Source of the DNA: Pistricoccus aurantiacus
Lineage (GTDB): Bacteria > Pseudomonadota > Gammaproteobacteria > Pseudomonadales > Halomonadaceae
Direction of reading: 5' to 3'
Length of the DNA stretch: 64,000 nucleotides
NCBI RefSeq assembly: GCF_007954585.1
Contig: NZ_CP042382.1
Span: forward strand, 248,001 to 312,000
A program made the position numbers and the translations under genes. Under the pieces are notes generated by a model. It did no database searches. It saw only the letters and a list, made by a program, of their open reading frames with translations, and was not told the origin of the DNA. Below, in pieces: positions 18,608 through 29,876 of the stretch (the first letter of the stretch is position 1; each line of letters opens with the position of its first letter).

Positions 18608-19686
18608 CAGCGCGCTCCCAGCAGGGACGAGCGCCGCATCAGCCACAGTCCGATGATCAGAAACACCAGATGAATCGGCCACATGCCGATGCTCGCCGAC
18701 AGGGTGCCCTTGGCAATGGCGTCCAGCGCCGCCAGCAGCAGACTCAGATAGGCGATATGCAGAAAGATCGCCGGCAAGAGCTTGGCAAAGCGCCCCTGGC
18801 GCGGATTGGTCCTGGCCAGGGGCTGAGCGATCAGCACCAGGATCAGCACCATCACCGGCATGGAGATGCGCCATTGCAGCTGCGCCGCCGCCGGTGCGGT
18901 GTCCATTTGCAGCAGCTGCCGGGTGGACGCGAACTCCACGTCACTTTCATCCCGGGCGTCCATGGCGCGAGACAAGCGCACCGCGTAGGTATCGAACTCA
19001 AGCCGCTCCGCCTGATGCTTGCCTGGATCGACGCTGTAGCGCTGCCCGTCGGTCAACACCAGAAAACGACTGCCGGTCTCGTCATCCACGGTCTGGTAGC
19101 CACCGGCGGCGCGAGTCACCACGTTCTCCGGCGTGCCGTCGCTGCGCTTCTGCCGCTCGCTGATGAACACCCCTTCCATTCGAGTCTTGGCGCTGTTCAT
19201 GGCCTGGGTATAGGCGGTACGGCCCTCGCCGAAATCCTGGAAACGCCCGGGAGAGAGCAGAGAAAAATCCAGCTGGCTCTGCTGTTCGCTGATCAGGCGC
19301 TCCTGTTCCAGGGCGCCAGCCGGCGTCAACCACAGGCTGCACAGCGCTACTGTCACCGCCACGATCAGTGCCGGCAACAGACTGATCTGCAGCAGCCGCG
19401 CCGGGCTCATGCCACAGGCCACCAGCACGGTGATCTCGCTGTTGAGATACAACTGTCCGTAGGCCAGCAGCACCGCGAGAAAAAACGCCAGAGGCAGAAT
19501 CAACTCGAGAAATCCGGGCAGATGATAAAGCATCAGCCAGCCCAGGATACTCACTGGAATCTCGCCCTGGGCGGCGCTCCCGAAATAGCGGATGAAACGG
19601 CTGCCCATGATTACCAGCAGCAGCACCCCGGCCACCGCCAGCATGGTCAGCAGGATCTCGCGGGTGAGATAACGAAATACGATCAA
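18607..19686 (-). CDS. lptF: LPS export ABC transporter permease LptF
   Basis: Partner permease of LptG; 359 residues with the same six-helix plus jellyroll plan. A TTG at 19686 is chosen as start: it gives an N-terminus beginning with the family's VFRYLTREIL and has GGGAGAG about 4 nt upstream, whereas the in-frame ATG at 19749 adds 21 unrelated residues. Conserved segments include ILPLAFFLAVLLAYGQLY, NSEITVLVACGMSP and NPRQGRFAKLLPAI. It is divergent from pepA, the usual gammaproteobacterial arrangement. Confidence 0.95.
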   Translation of the reverse strand: MIVFRYLTREILLTMLAVAGVLLLVIMGSRFIRYFGSAAQGEIPVSILGWLMLYHLPGFLELILPLAFFLAVLLAYGQLYLNSEITVLVACGMSPARLLQISLLPALIVAVTVALCSLWLTPAGALEQERLISEQQSQLDFSLLSPGRFQDFGEGRTAYTQAMNSAKTRMEGVFISERQKRSDGTPENVVTRAAGGYQTVDDETGSRFLVLTDGQRYSVDPGKHQAERLEFDTYAVRLSRAMDARDESDVEFASTRQLLQMDTAPAAAQLQWRISMPVMVLILVLIAQPLARTNPRQGRFAKLLPAIFLHIAYLSLLLAALDAIAKGTLSASIGMWPIHLVFLIIGLWLMRRSSLLGAR

Positions 19687-19842
19687 ATGGCTCTCCCGGT
19701 GCCTTCGTGCAATGCACCCCCATGCAATGCCCTGGCGCTTTGCGTACACTGAAGGGCGTCATTGGAATGATCAGGCGACGGTCAGCAGTGGACCGTGCCG
19801 GCATTATCCAGAATCCCCCAACGCTTGTCTTGTGGAGTTGCC

Positions 19843-21369
19843 ATGGAATTTCCCGTTAAGACTACCAATCCGGTCAAGGCAGAAACCGCCTGCCTGGTCA
19901 TCCCGGTATTCAAGGACGGCGACCTGCTGCCCGCGGCGGAAAAGCTTGATAACGCCAGCGAACGGCTGATCGGTCAGCTGGTCGAACGTGGCGATTTCAC
20001 CGCGGAACTGGGCAAGGTACAGCTGATCTCCTTCGCCCCGGGCCTCAACGCCGACCGGCTGTTGCTGGTGGGACTGGGGGAACGGGAAAAGTGTAATGAG
20101 GCGCGCTATCGCAAGGCACTTGACGCGGCGTTTACCGCCCTGGCCAATCTGAGCGTGGATGAAGTTGCCTCCGCCCTCGGCGACGTGCCGGTGCCGGACC
20201 GGGGCGGCCAATGGAAAGCGCGCATGATCGCGGAATCCGCGCTCAGAAACGTCTATCGCTTCACCGAATTCAAATCCTCCCCCAAGCCCAAGCCACAGCT
20301 CGAACAGGTCACCCTGCTGGTCAGCGACGGTGACGATGCCAATAGCGCCCAGGAAGGCGCCCGGGTCGGCAAGGCGGTAGGAGAAGGCATCAACTATACC
20401 CGCACCCTGGGCAATCTGCCGGGCAACGTCTGCACCCCGCGCTATCTGGCGGAGCAGGCCCGGGCCCTGGCCGACGAATCCGGCGGCGCGGTGAGTGTCG
20501 AGATTCTCGAGGAAGAGGCTCTGGAAGAGCTGGGGGCGGGCTCGCTTTTGTCCGTGGCTCGAGGCAGCGAGGAACCGGCGCGGCTGATCGTCATGCAGTA
20601 TCAGGGTGCGGATAGCCCCGAGGAGGCGCCCCACGTGCTGGTGGGCAAGGGCATCACTTTCGACAGCGGCGGCATCTCGCTGAAACCCGGCGAGGGCATG
20701 GACGAGATGAAGTTCGACATGTGCGGCGCCGCCAGCGTGCTCGGCACCCTGAAGACCATCGCCGCGCTGAAGCCCAGGCTGAACGTCATCGGCATCGTCG
20801 CCGCCGCGGAAAACATGCCGGACGGCCGCGCCACCAAGCCCGGGGACATCGTCAAGACGCTCAAGGGTCTCAGCGTGGAGGTGCTCAATACGGACGCGGA
20901 AGGCCGCCTGGTGCTCTGCGACGCCCTGACCTACACGGAGCGCTTCAAGCCCGCCAGCGTGGTGGATATCGCCACGTTGACCGGCGCGGCGATCATCGCC
21001 CTGGGCCATCACGCCACCGGCCTCTTGTCCAACGACGATGATCTCGCCCTGGACCTGCTCGACGCCGGCCAGACCGCCTGGGACCGTGCCTGGCACCTCC
21101 CCCTGTGGGACGAGTACCAGGAGCAGCTGGATTCCAATTTCGCGGATCTCGCCAATATCGGCGGGCGTCCCGCGGGCACCATCACCGCCGCCTGCTTCCT
21201 GTCCCGCTTCACGGAGGAATTCCGCTGGGCGCACCTAGATATCGCCGGCACCGCCTGGCAGTCCGGCAAGCAGAAAGGGGCCACCGGCCGCCCGGTTGGC
21301 CTGCTGACCCAGTACCTGCTGGACCGGGAGGCGGAAGCAAGAAGCGTCGAAAACGGTCCCGAGCTCTAG
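19843..21369 (+). CDS. pepA: Leucyl aminopeptidase (M17)
   Basis: Cytosolic hexameric two-metal aminopeptidase; PepA also binds DNA (XerCD recombination, carAB control) in E. coli. 508 residues. The metal and catalytic region VGKGITFDSGGISLKPG, MKFDMCGAA and the family signature NTDAEGRL are intact. The ATG at 19843 has GGAG 6 nt upstream; an in-frame start at 19795 would add 16 non-conserved residues. It precedes holC and valS. Confidence 0.97.
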   Translation: MEFPVKTTNPVKAETACLVIPVFKDGDLLPAAEKLDNASERLIGQLVERGDFTAELGKVQLISFAPGLNADRLLLVGLGEREKCNEARYRKALDAAFTALANLSVDEVASALGDVPVPDRGGQWKARMIAESALRNVYRFTEFKSSPKPKPQLEQVTLLVSDGDDANSAQEGARVGKAVGEGINYTRTLGNLPGNVCTPRYLAEQARALADESGGAVSVEILEEEALEELGAGSLLSVARGSEEPARLIVMQYQGADSPEEAPHVLVGKGITFDSGGISLKPGEGMDEMKFDMCGAASVLGTLKTIAALKPRLNVIGIVAAAENMPDGRATKPGDIVKTLKGLSVEVLNTDAEGRLVLCDALTYTERFKPASVVDIATLTGAAIIALGHHATGLLSNDDDLALDLLDAGQTAWDRAWHLPLWDEYQEQLDSNFADLANIGGRPAGTITAACFLSRFTEEFRWAHLDIAGTAWQSGKQKGATGRPVGLLTQYLLDREAEARSVENGPEL

Positions 21370-21389
21370 TCCTCGCGCTGCATTCTCAG

Positions 21390-21417
21390 GACCACTCACC
21401 AAGGTGAGTGGTCTTTT
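21390..21417 (+). terminator. Rho-independent terminator after pepA
   Basis: A perfect 11-bp stem (GACCACTCACC / GGTGAGTGGTC) with a 2-nt centre (AA; the tip probably opens to a larger loop) is followed directly by TTTT. It lies 20 bp after the pepA stop and 14 bp before holC. Confidence 0.85.
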
Positions 21418-21431
21418 ATATCGGCTAATCC

Positions 21432-21896
21432 ATGACCCAGATCGACTTCTACGTTCTTCCGGATACTACTTTAGAAGCCCGGCTGGACTTCGCCTGCCGG
21501 CTGACGGAAACCATCTACCGCAAGGGCTATCGGCTGCACCTGCATGCCCAGGACGAAGCCATGGCCAAGGCGCTGGACGAGGCGCTGTGGACCTTTCGCC
21601 CGGACAGCTACGTGCCCCACGCCCTGCTGGGTGACGAGACGCCGGAGGAGGCGGATCCGGTGCCGGTGACCATCGGCTGGCAGGCGCCGCCGGAACCGAG
21701 CGTGGCCCAACCCAGCGCCCAGGCCATGCTCAACCTGCATGCGGAAATACCCGAATGGTTCTCCCGCTTCGAGCGGGTCGCGGAGATCATCAACCAACAT
21801 CAGGACGTGCTCATCGCCAAGCGCGAGTGCTGGCAGATCTACAAAAGCCGCGGCTACCCGGTCAAGGCCCATCACCTGCCTGGCCAGCAGCCGTAG
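21432..21896 (+). CDS. holC: DNA polymerase III subunit chi
   Basis: Clamp-loader accessory subunit that links the polymerase III holoenzyme to SSB through its partner psi. 154 residues. The N-terminal Rossmann-like chi fold is visible: TQIDFYVLPDTTLEARLDFACRL, ETIYRKGYRLHLH, LDEALWTFRPDSYVPH. The C-terminal part is somewhat longer than E. coli HolC. Its place between pepA and valS is strongly conserved. Confidence 0.92.
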   Translation: MTQIDFYVLPDTTLEARLDFACRLTETIYRKGYRLHLHAQDEAMAKALDEALWTFRPDSYVPHALLGDETPEEADPVPVTIGWQAPPEPSVAQPSAQAMLNLHAEIPEWFSRFERVAEIINQHQDVLIAKRECWQIYKSRGYPVKAHHLPGQQP

Positions 21897-21915
21897 CCCA
21901 GAGTGTTTACCCGCC

Positions 21916-21945
21916 ATGACGTAGTCCCTCCTCACGGGCTATAAT
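21916..21945 (+). promoter_or_regulatory. Putative valS promoter
   Basis: ATGACG (-35 like) and a perfect TATAAT (21940-21945) are 18 bp apart, about 75 bp upstream of valS and 20 bp after the holC stop. Confidence 0.5.
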
Positions 21946-22018
21946 CCCTGCCATTTTCCGCTCAACTCTCTACTGCCCCCCGCTTCGGCGGCGGCATTCG
22001 ATTTCGCAGGCACGTTGC

Positions 22019-24979
<2,961 letters not shown>

Positions 24980-25001
24980 GTTGAATGCTTTGCTTTCACG
25001 T

Positions 25002-25033
25002 AAGCCTCACGGTGTGATCCTGGGGCTTTTTTT
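25002..25033 (+). terminator. Rho-independent terminator after valS
   Basis: An 8-bp stem (AAGCCTCA / TGGGGCTT, one G-U pair) runs into seven T residues, starting about 22 bp after the valS stop. Confidence 0.75.
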
Positions 25034-25063
25034 CACGCTAGATGGATCAGCTGTGAGAATGAC

Positions 25064-25507
25064 TCATTTCCCTCGGCGAAACCCGCCCAGCACCCGACCG
25101 TTCGGGCCGAGCAGCACCAGCCGGTCGTGATCGATCAGGTAGCGATAGGCATTTTCCAGCAGTTGATTGACCCGCTGGCTGTTCTGAGGGTTCGGGCAGG
25201 CCATGCGTGTGGACGCGAGCCGGGTGATCTCGATACGCTGGCCTTCCGGAAAGCTCACTTCTCCCATTAGCCGGTTGCAGCCGTTGCTGCCGCTCAACCG
25301 GCCATCGGAATCAATCTCGATCCAGGGAGTCTCGCCGTTGCCGCGCCAGCGTTCGCTGGTGCCCAGCAGCAGCAGGTTCCAACGCTGCTCCATTACCGCG
25401 GCGCCCTTCTTGTCATCCTGCGGTGGTGCCACGGACCCGGCGTCGCTGGCACAGCCAGCGACCAGTCCCATCGTTGTCAGCGCCAGAATAAGCAGCATCT
25501 TCTTCAT
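25064..25507 (-). CDS. META-domain (HslJ-like) lipoprotein
   Basis: A 147-residue exported lipoprotein: signal MKKMLLILALTTMGLVAGC with lipobox LVAGC (Cys at about 19). The mature part is a META/HslJ-type domain with SGSNGCNRLMGEVSFPEG and the ASTRMACPNPQNSQRVNQLLENAYRY segment; two Cys may form a disulfide. GAAAGGAAAC precedes the ATG at 25507; an upstream in-frame start at 25555 would spoil the signal peptide. HslJ-type proteins are associated with novobiocin and heat-shock responses in E. coli; the function here is unknown. Confidence 0.85.
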   Translation of the reverse strand: MKKMLLILALTTMGLVAGCASDAGSVAPPQDDKKGAAVMEQRWNLLLLGTSERWRGNGETPWIEIDSDGRLSGSNGCNRLMGEVSFPEGQRIEITRLASTRMACPNPQNSQRVNQLLENAYRYLIDHDRLVLLGPNGRVLGGFRRGK

Positions 25508-25551
25508 GAGGTTTCCTTTCTGTTCATGAGATTTTTTGTAGAGGAAGAGAG

Positions 25552-25602
25552 TCAAGGTTCAAGTCGTTTACCGTCGGGGCCGATAATCAACCGTCGGTCA
25601 GG
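25552..25602 (-). pseudogene. Possible short remnant of a second META-domain gene
   Basis: On the minus strand, 16 sense codons ending in TGA read PDRRLIIGPDGKRLEP. This resembles the C-terminal strand of the neighbouring META lipoprotein (HDRLVLLGPNGRVLGG). A TAG lies immediately before it, so no longer frame exists. It could be a decayed tandem copy or chance similarity. Confidence 0.25.
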
Positions 25603-25657
25603 CTACTATCGGCTGGCAACGTTACTCTCGCGCTCCCAATGCTTCAAGGAACTCCTT

Positions 25658-26062
25658 ATGCCTTCCATGCTCCATAACGACGACCTGGGCAAGCTGATCC
25701 TGCGCCTGGCCGTCGCCGGGCTTATTCTGTTTCACGGTACCGCCAAGCTGATGAATCCGGATTCAATGAACTGGATTGCCAGCCTGCTGGCGCGCCATGA
25801 TCTACCGCATTTCCTGGCCTATGGAGTGCTGATCGGTGAAGTGGTAGCGCCGGTGATGGTCATCGTCGGCTGGCGTGCGCGCATCGCCGCCATTTTCATG
25901 GCGGGCAACATGTTGGTGGCATTATTCCTGGCCCATACCGGCGAACTGCTGACGTTGAAAGATAGCGGCGGCTGGGCCCTGGAACTCCAGGGCCTTTTCC
26001 TGTTCGGCGCCCTGGCCCTGATATTTCTGGGAAGCGGACGCATGGCGGTGCGCCCCGACTAG
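25658..26062 (+). CDS. DoxX family membrane protein
   Basis: A 134-residue inner-membrane protein with four hydrophobic helices and the DoxX pattern: LILRLAVAGLILFHGTAKLM, GVLIGEVVAPVMVIVGWRARIAA and a final ALALIFLGSGR. AAGGA 7 nt before the ATG at 25658 sets the start. DoxX proteins are linked to redox and membrane processes but most have no proven role. Its stop overlaps that of the convergent DUF3360 gene by 4 bp. Confidence 0.87.
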   Translation: MPSMLHNDDLGKLILRLAVAGLILFHGTAKLMNPDSMNWIASLLARHDLPHFLAYGVLIGEVVAPVMVIVGWRARIAAIFMAGNMLVALFLAHTGELLTLKDSGGWALELQGLFLFGALALIFLGSGRMAVRPD

Positions 26063-27537
26063 GGCTGGAGATCGCGGAACGACTCCCACACGGCGGGCAG
26101 CCCCGGAAACATGCCAACGCCTGCCATGACCACGCAAAGAACCAGAAACACCACGCCCGGAATGATCCAGCGACCCATATGACCCAGTTCCTTGCCCCGC
26201 TCCTTGCTGCCGATCAGCCCCATGTTGTCCAGCAGCACCGTCAACGACCAGCCGAATACCGGATTCACCAGGGCAGAAGAGAAGATCACGATGGCGGCGG
26301 ACTGGGTCGTCTTGCCCTTCTGGGTCATCTGCATGCCGGCTTCCAGCAGCGGCACATAGACACCGACCAGCAGCGCCACGCTGAGCACGGGCTGCCAGAC
26401 CGCCAGATCCATCGGGTATCCCCAGATGGCGGCCACAACACAGAGCAGGCCGGTAAGGACGGCGCCGGCGGGAATCGGTCGCCGGGCAATCGCCGCCGGC
26501 ACGATATAGGTGCCCCAGGACGAGGTAATGTTGCCCCCACCCAGCAGGCTGCCGGTAATCTGCCGTGCGGATGCGGTGATCGCGGTATCGTCCATGTCCA
26601 TGATCACCCGCTCGGTGTTCGGTGGATAGTTGAGCTGCTGAAAAGCTCGATGTCCGACGAAATCCGGAGACCACATGGCCACCGCCAGCAGGGCGAAAGG
26701 CGCCACGGTAACGAAGTGATGAAATTCAGGTAGACCCAACTGCCAGCCGGTAGTTTCTCCCCACCAGTAGAACGGGTTCATATTGGGAATGCCCGGCTCC
26801 GTGGAAAACTCAAAGGGCGCGCCCAGGGCGAAGGACAAGACACCGGCCAATAGACAACCCATCGGGATCGCCAACCAACGCATCTGTAGATGCTCCAGGT
26901 AGGCGTACATGAGAATGGTGGCGATGATCACCACGAAGGCGAGATAGGCCATGTCGAAGCCTTCCGCCCAGGCGAAGAGCTTACCGATCTGGCTGGAAAT
27001 ACCGATAAAGCCCAGGTACAGCAGCAAACCGCCAGCGACGCCGTTGCTGGTCAACTTGGCCAGCAGACTGCCGCCCTTGAAGATCCCCAACAGGAACCCC
27101 AGCACGCCGATCATCAGCCCCAGGGCCATCGGATGACCGCCGGAGGCGACGATCAGCGGTACCAACGGAATCAAAGGGCCGTGGGTACCCGCCAGATTAC
27201 TGCGCGGGTTCAGGAAGCCGGATACCAGCACCACGAACAGCACCGCGGCAAGCAGCATCTCGTAGCGAACGTTTTCGATGACGAACTCATCGGATAGCCC
27301 AAGCGGCGCGGCAAAGGCCGTGACGATGGCGGCCACCATCACGATCTTGCCGATGGTGGCCGCCATGGCCGGCACCCAGTCCTCGAACTCGAAACGATAG
27401 TCCCGGCCGGGCAGATTGGGCCGCCATCGCCGTGGCGCCATGCTCTGCAGTTCGTGGTTCAGGTAATCCTTTCGGCTGGTGAATTCATTCCGCGGCTTGC
27501 GCCGCCGACGGTAATCTACCTCATTAATGTCGGTCAT
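26059..27537 (-). CDS. DUF3360 family multi-pass membrane protein (putative transporter)
   Basis: A 492-residue protein with about 60 polar residues first, then about 12 hydrophobic segments. DUF3360 members resemble the SulP/nucleobase-permease fold group: NPRSNLAGTHGPLIPLVPLI and GGGNITSSWGTYIVPAAIA look like the re-entrant motifs at the substrate site. The N-terminal HELQSMAPRRWRPNLPGRDYRFEFEDW-type block (about 29-54) is typical. Substrate unknown, perhaps an anion. It is separated from the upstream UDG-like gene by about 70 bp. Confidence 0.82.
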   Translation of the reverse strand: MTDINEVDYRRRRKPRNEFTSRKDYLNHELQSMAPRRWRPNLPGRDYRFEFEDWVPAMAATIGKIVMVAAIVTAFAAPLGLSDEFVIENVRYEMLLAAVLFVVLVSGFLNPRSNLAGTHGPLIPLVPLIVASGGHPMALGLMIGVLGFLLGIFKGGSLLAKLTSNGVAGGLLLYLGFIGISSQIGKLFAWAEGFDMAYLAFVVIIATILMYAYLEHLQMRWLAIPMGCLLAGVLSFALGAPFEFSTEPGIPNMNPFYWWGETTGWQLGLPEFHHFVTVAPFALLAVAMWSPDFVGHRAFQQLNYPPNTERVIMDMDDTAITASARQITGSLLGGGNITSSWGTYIVPAAIARRPIPAGAVLTGLLCVVAAIWGYPMDLAVWQPVLSVALLVGVYVPLLEAGMQMTQKGKTTQSAAIVIFSSALVNPVFGWSLTVLLDNMGLIGSKERGKELGHMGRWIIPGVVFLVLCVVMAGVGMFPGLPAVWESFRDLQP

Positions 27538-27606
27538 ATAGTTACTTGGTAATGGAGAAAAATTTCGTCAACTCTAGTGACGTCCCTACCAAGTCACAAC
27601 CGGACA

Positions 27607-28308
27607 TTAGGTTAATGCCGACTTCCCGAGCCGCTTCGCCACATTCAGGTTTCGCAAGCGCGCTTCCAGCAGGCCGGGAAAACGCTTGTACCAGGTCTGA
27701 TTGAGCGGCGAGGGATGCGGCAGCGGCGCCAGTTCGAACGTCGCGGACTGGCCGTCCTCCAGGGTCAGGATCGTGCTATGAGACGTTTCGAAGCGATCCT
27801 CGCGCTTCCAGAAGGCCTCCAGGGCCTGGCGCACCTCCTTGGGTTGATGGATGCCGAACCATAGGAAGGCCTCGCGACCCAGGGTGATCAGGCTACGACC
27901 CCGCCAGTGTTCCACCAGCAGCTCCGCCATCAGCGGCTGAAAACGCTTCTTGACCGCCATGGCCCAGGCCTTGTTGCCCGCCGGCTTGTAGGGCACGGTG
28001 TTGGCCCAGAAGACGTGCTTGCCGACTTCCAGAGACGCCTCGAAATCCGGCAAGGGTTCGCCATGAAGGGCCTGATAGAGACCGGCACGCACCTTCTGGC
28101 CACCGCTGCCGATGAAGGGAACCCCGTGCTTGATCTCCTGGCGCCCCGGGTCCCGACCGAAGAAACCGATCGGTGCGTCGGCAGGCCCTAGACCAATGAT
28201 CGGCTCCAGCGGGTCCTTGTGGAACTGACGATAGACGTCCAGGTCGATACCCTCGAGATGCTCCGCCTCCCGGCGAAAGACGGTGCGTAACGAATCGCTT
28301 AGCTGCAT
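27607..28308 (-). CDS. Uracil-DNA glycosylase-superfamily protein
   Basis: A 233-residue protein with the UDG fold pattern. Motif 1 reads GFFGRDPGRQEIKHGVPFIGSGG (about 48-70), resembling the GxDPGxxE type of family 4-6 enzymes, and motif 2 reads LPHPSPLNQTWYKRFPG near residue 195, with the His-Pro-Ser of UDGs. A role in removing deaminated bases is inferred from the fold; the exact family and substrate are unclear. It lies downstream of gloA on the same strand. Confidence 0.82.
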   Translation of the reverse strand: MQLSDSLRTVFRREAEHLEGIDLDVYRQFHKDPLEPIIGLGPADAPIGFFGRDPGRQEIKHGVPFIGSGGQKVRAGLYQALHGEPLPDFEASLEVGKHVFWANTVPYKPAGNKAWAMAVKKRFQPLMAELLVEHWRGRSLITLGREAFLWFGIHQPKEVRQALEAFWKREDRFETSHSTILTLEDGQSATFELAPLPHPSPLNQTWYKRFPGLLEARLRNLNVAKRLGKSALT

Positions 28309-28332
28309 AAACCCTCCTTGGTGAATTGGATC

Positions 28333-28773
28333 CTACCAGGAACCCGTATTTTCCATGGAGGCCCAAGGCTCTTTTGGCGCCAGATTTTCTCCCACCTGCA
28401 ACAACTCGATGGAAATGCCGTCCGGACTCTTGACGAAGGCCATGTGGCCATCCCGAGGCGGCCGGTTGATGGTCACACCGTTGTCCTGGAGTTTTTCGCA
28501 GAGCGCGTAGATATCCGCCACCCGATAGGCCAGATGACCGAAGTTGCGTCCACTGCCGTACTCTTCCGGGTCCCAGTTATGGGTCAGCTCGAGCATCGGT
28601 GTCTGGTCTTCTTCAGCGCGTTCGCGGTCCTTCGGTGCCGCCAGAAAGACCAAGGTGAACCGACCCTTCTCGTTTTCCTGGCGACTGACTTCTTCCATTC
28701 CCAGCAGATCGCGGTAGAAATGCAGCGACGCATCCAGGTCGCTGACCCGGACCATGGTGTGAAGATATTGCAT
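28333..28773 (-). CDS. gloA: Lactoylglutathione lyase (glyoxalase I)
   Basis: Isomerises the methylglyoxal-glutathione hemithioacetal to S-lactoylglutathione. 146 residues in two beta-alpha-beta-beta-beta modules. The four metal ligands align with the Ni-type E. coli enzyme: H5 (LHTMVRV), E62 (LELTHNW), H80 (FGHLAYRV) and E123 (SIELLQV). It sits between the DUF411 gene and the UDG-like gene on the minus strand. Confidence 0.93.
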   Translation of the reverse strand: MQYLHTMVRVSDLDASLHFYRDLLGMEEVSRQENEKGRFTLVFLAAPKDRERAEEDQTPMLELTHNWDPEEYGSGRNFGHLAYRVADIYALCEKLQDNGVTINRPPRDGHMAFVKSPDGISIELLQVGENLAPKEPWASMENTGSW

Positions 28774-28809
28774 GCTGAAAAGCCCTCCAAGCCTGGTTAT
28801 CAGTGACAG

Positions 28810-29256
28810 TCACTGTGGATACTGGTTGAATACCTGCGGTTTTTCTCCGTCACGCCACAGATAGACCGCGTATTCGTCCACGCGCCCGGTTTCCATGCCC
28901 GGGGAACCGTGAGGCATGCCCGGCACCGCCAGCACCGCGGGCGCCGCATCGCTCTCCAGCAGACGCTTCACGTCGCTGGCAGGCACGTGGCCCTCGATGA
29001 CGTGCTCGCCCACCGTGGCGGTATGACAGGATGCCAGTTGGGAATGCACCCCCTGCTCGCGCTTGACGTCGGCCATCTGGCGCGTCTTGTGCTGGATCAC
29101 CTCGAAGCCGTTGGCTTCCATGTGTTCCGCCCAGGCGGTGCAGCAGCCGCAGTTGGGGTCCTTCCACATCTCGACGGTAGGCGCGGCCCAGACCGCGGTG
29201 CCGGCCAGGCTCAGGGCCAAGCCCAGCAAGGTGCTGCTAAAGAGTGATGTCTTCAT
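28810..29256 (-). CDS. DUF411 exported metal-binding-type protein
   Basis: A 148-residue exported protein. A signal peptide (SLFSSTLLGLALSLAGTAVWA) is followed by the DUF411 domain: VEMWKDPNCGCCTAWAEHM with a CxCC motif, LASCHTATVG with a third conserved Cys and His, and PGMPHGSPGME near the end. Family members are often near copper-handling genes; here no such genes adjoin. The ATG at 29256 gives a clean signal peptide; 29280 is an alternative. It is divergent from tag. Confidence 0.87.
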   Translation of the reverse strand: MKTSLFSSTLLGLALSLAGTAVWAAPTVEMWKDPNCGCCTAWAEHMEANGFEVIQHKTRQMADVKREQGVHSQLASCHTATVGEHVIEGHVPASDVKRLLESDAAPAVLAVPGMPHGSPGMETGRVDEYAVYLWRDGEKPQVFNQYPQ

Positions 29257-29333
29257 CGGATTTTCTCGTGTTTGTTTCATGTCTATGATAGCTCCCCATC
29301 GCTTTTCAAATCGCCATCCTGTGAGGAAACCCC

Positions 29334-29876
29334 ATGGCCGACTACTGCGACCTGGCCCCGACTCATCCGTTCCATGGCCCTTATCATGATAGCGAATACG
29401 GCTTCCCGGTAGCGGATGACGACGTGCTGTTCGAGCGCCTGATTCTGGAGATCAATCAGGCGGGGCTTTCCTGGCTGACGGTGCTCAAGAAGCGCGAGGC
29501 CTTCCAGGCGGCTTTCGAGGGCTTCGAGGTCGCGCGAGTGGCTGCCTACGGGGAAGCCGAACGGGAACGCCTGTTGAATGACGCCGGCATCATTCGCAAC
29601 CGGCGCAAGATCGACGCCGCAATCCATGACGCTCGAGTGGTTCGTGAACTACAGGAAGCATTCGGCAGCTTCAAGGCCTGGCTCGATTACCATCACCCGC
29701 TACCCTTGGCGGAATGGGTCAAGCTGTTTCGCCAAATCTTCCGCTTTACCGGCCCGGAAATCGTCAACGAATTCCTGATGAGCACCGGCTACCTGCCCGG
29801 CGCCCATCGCGAGGACTGCCCGGTGCAATCGCGAATCCTCGCCGCCGCACCGCCCTGGATGGATTCCTTCGACTAG
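29334..29876 (+). CDS. tag: DNA-3-methyladenine glycosylase I
   Basis: Removes 3-methyladenine from DNA. 180 residues with a helix-hairpin-helix-like fold. Zinc-snap ligands are at the expected spots: Cys5 and His18 near the N-terminus (YCDLAPTHPFHGPYHD) and the HREDC motif (HxxxC) near the C-terminus. The core INQAGLSWLTVLKKREAFQ holds the catalytic Glu region. The stop overlaps that of the convergent BCCT gene by 4 bp. Confidence 0.9.
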   Translation: MADYCDLAPTHPFHGPYHDSEYGFPVADDDVLFERLILEINQAGLSWLTVLKKREAFQAAFEGFEVARVAAYGEAERERLLNDAGIIRNRRKIDAAIHDARVVRELQEAFGSFKAWLDYHHPLPLAEWVKLFRQIFRFTGPEIVNEFLMSTGYLPGAHREDCPVQSRILAAAPPWMDSFD

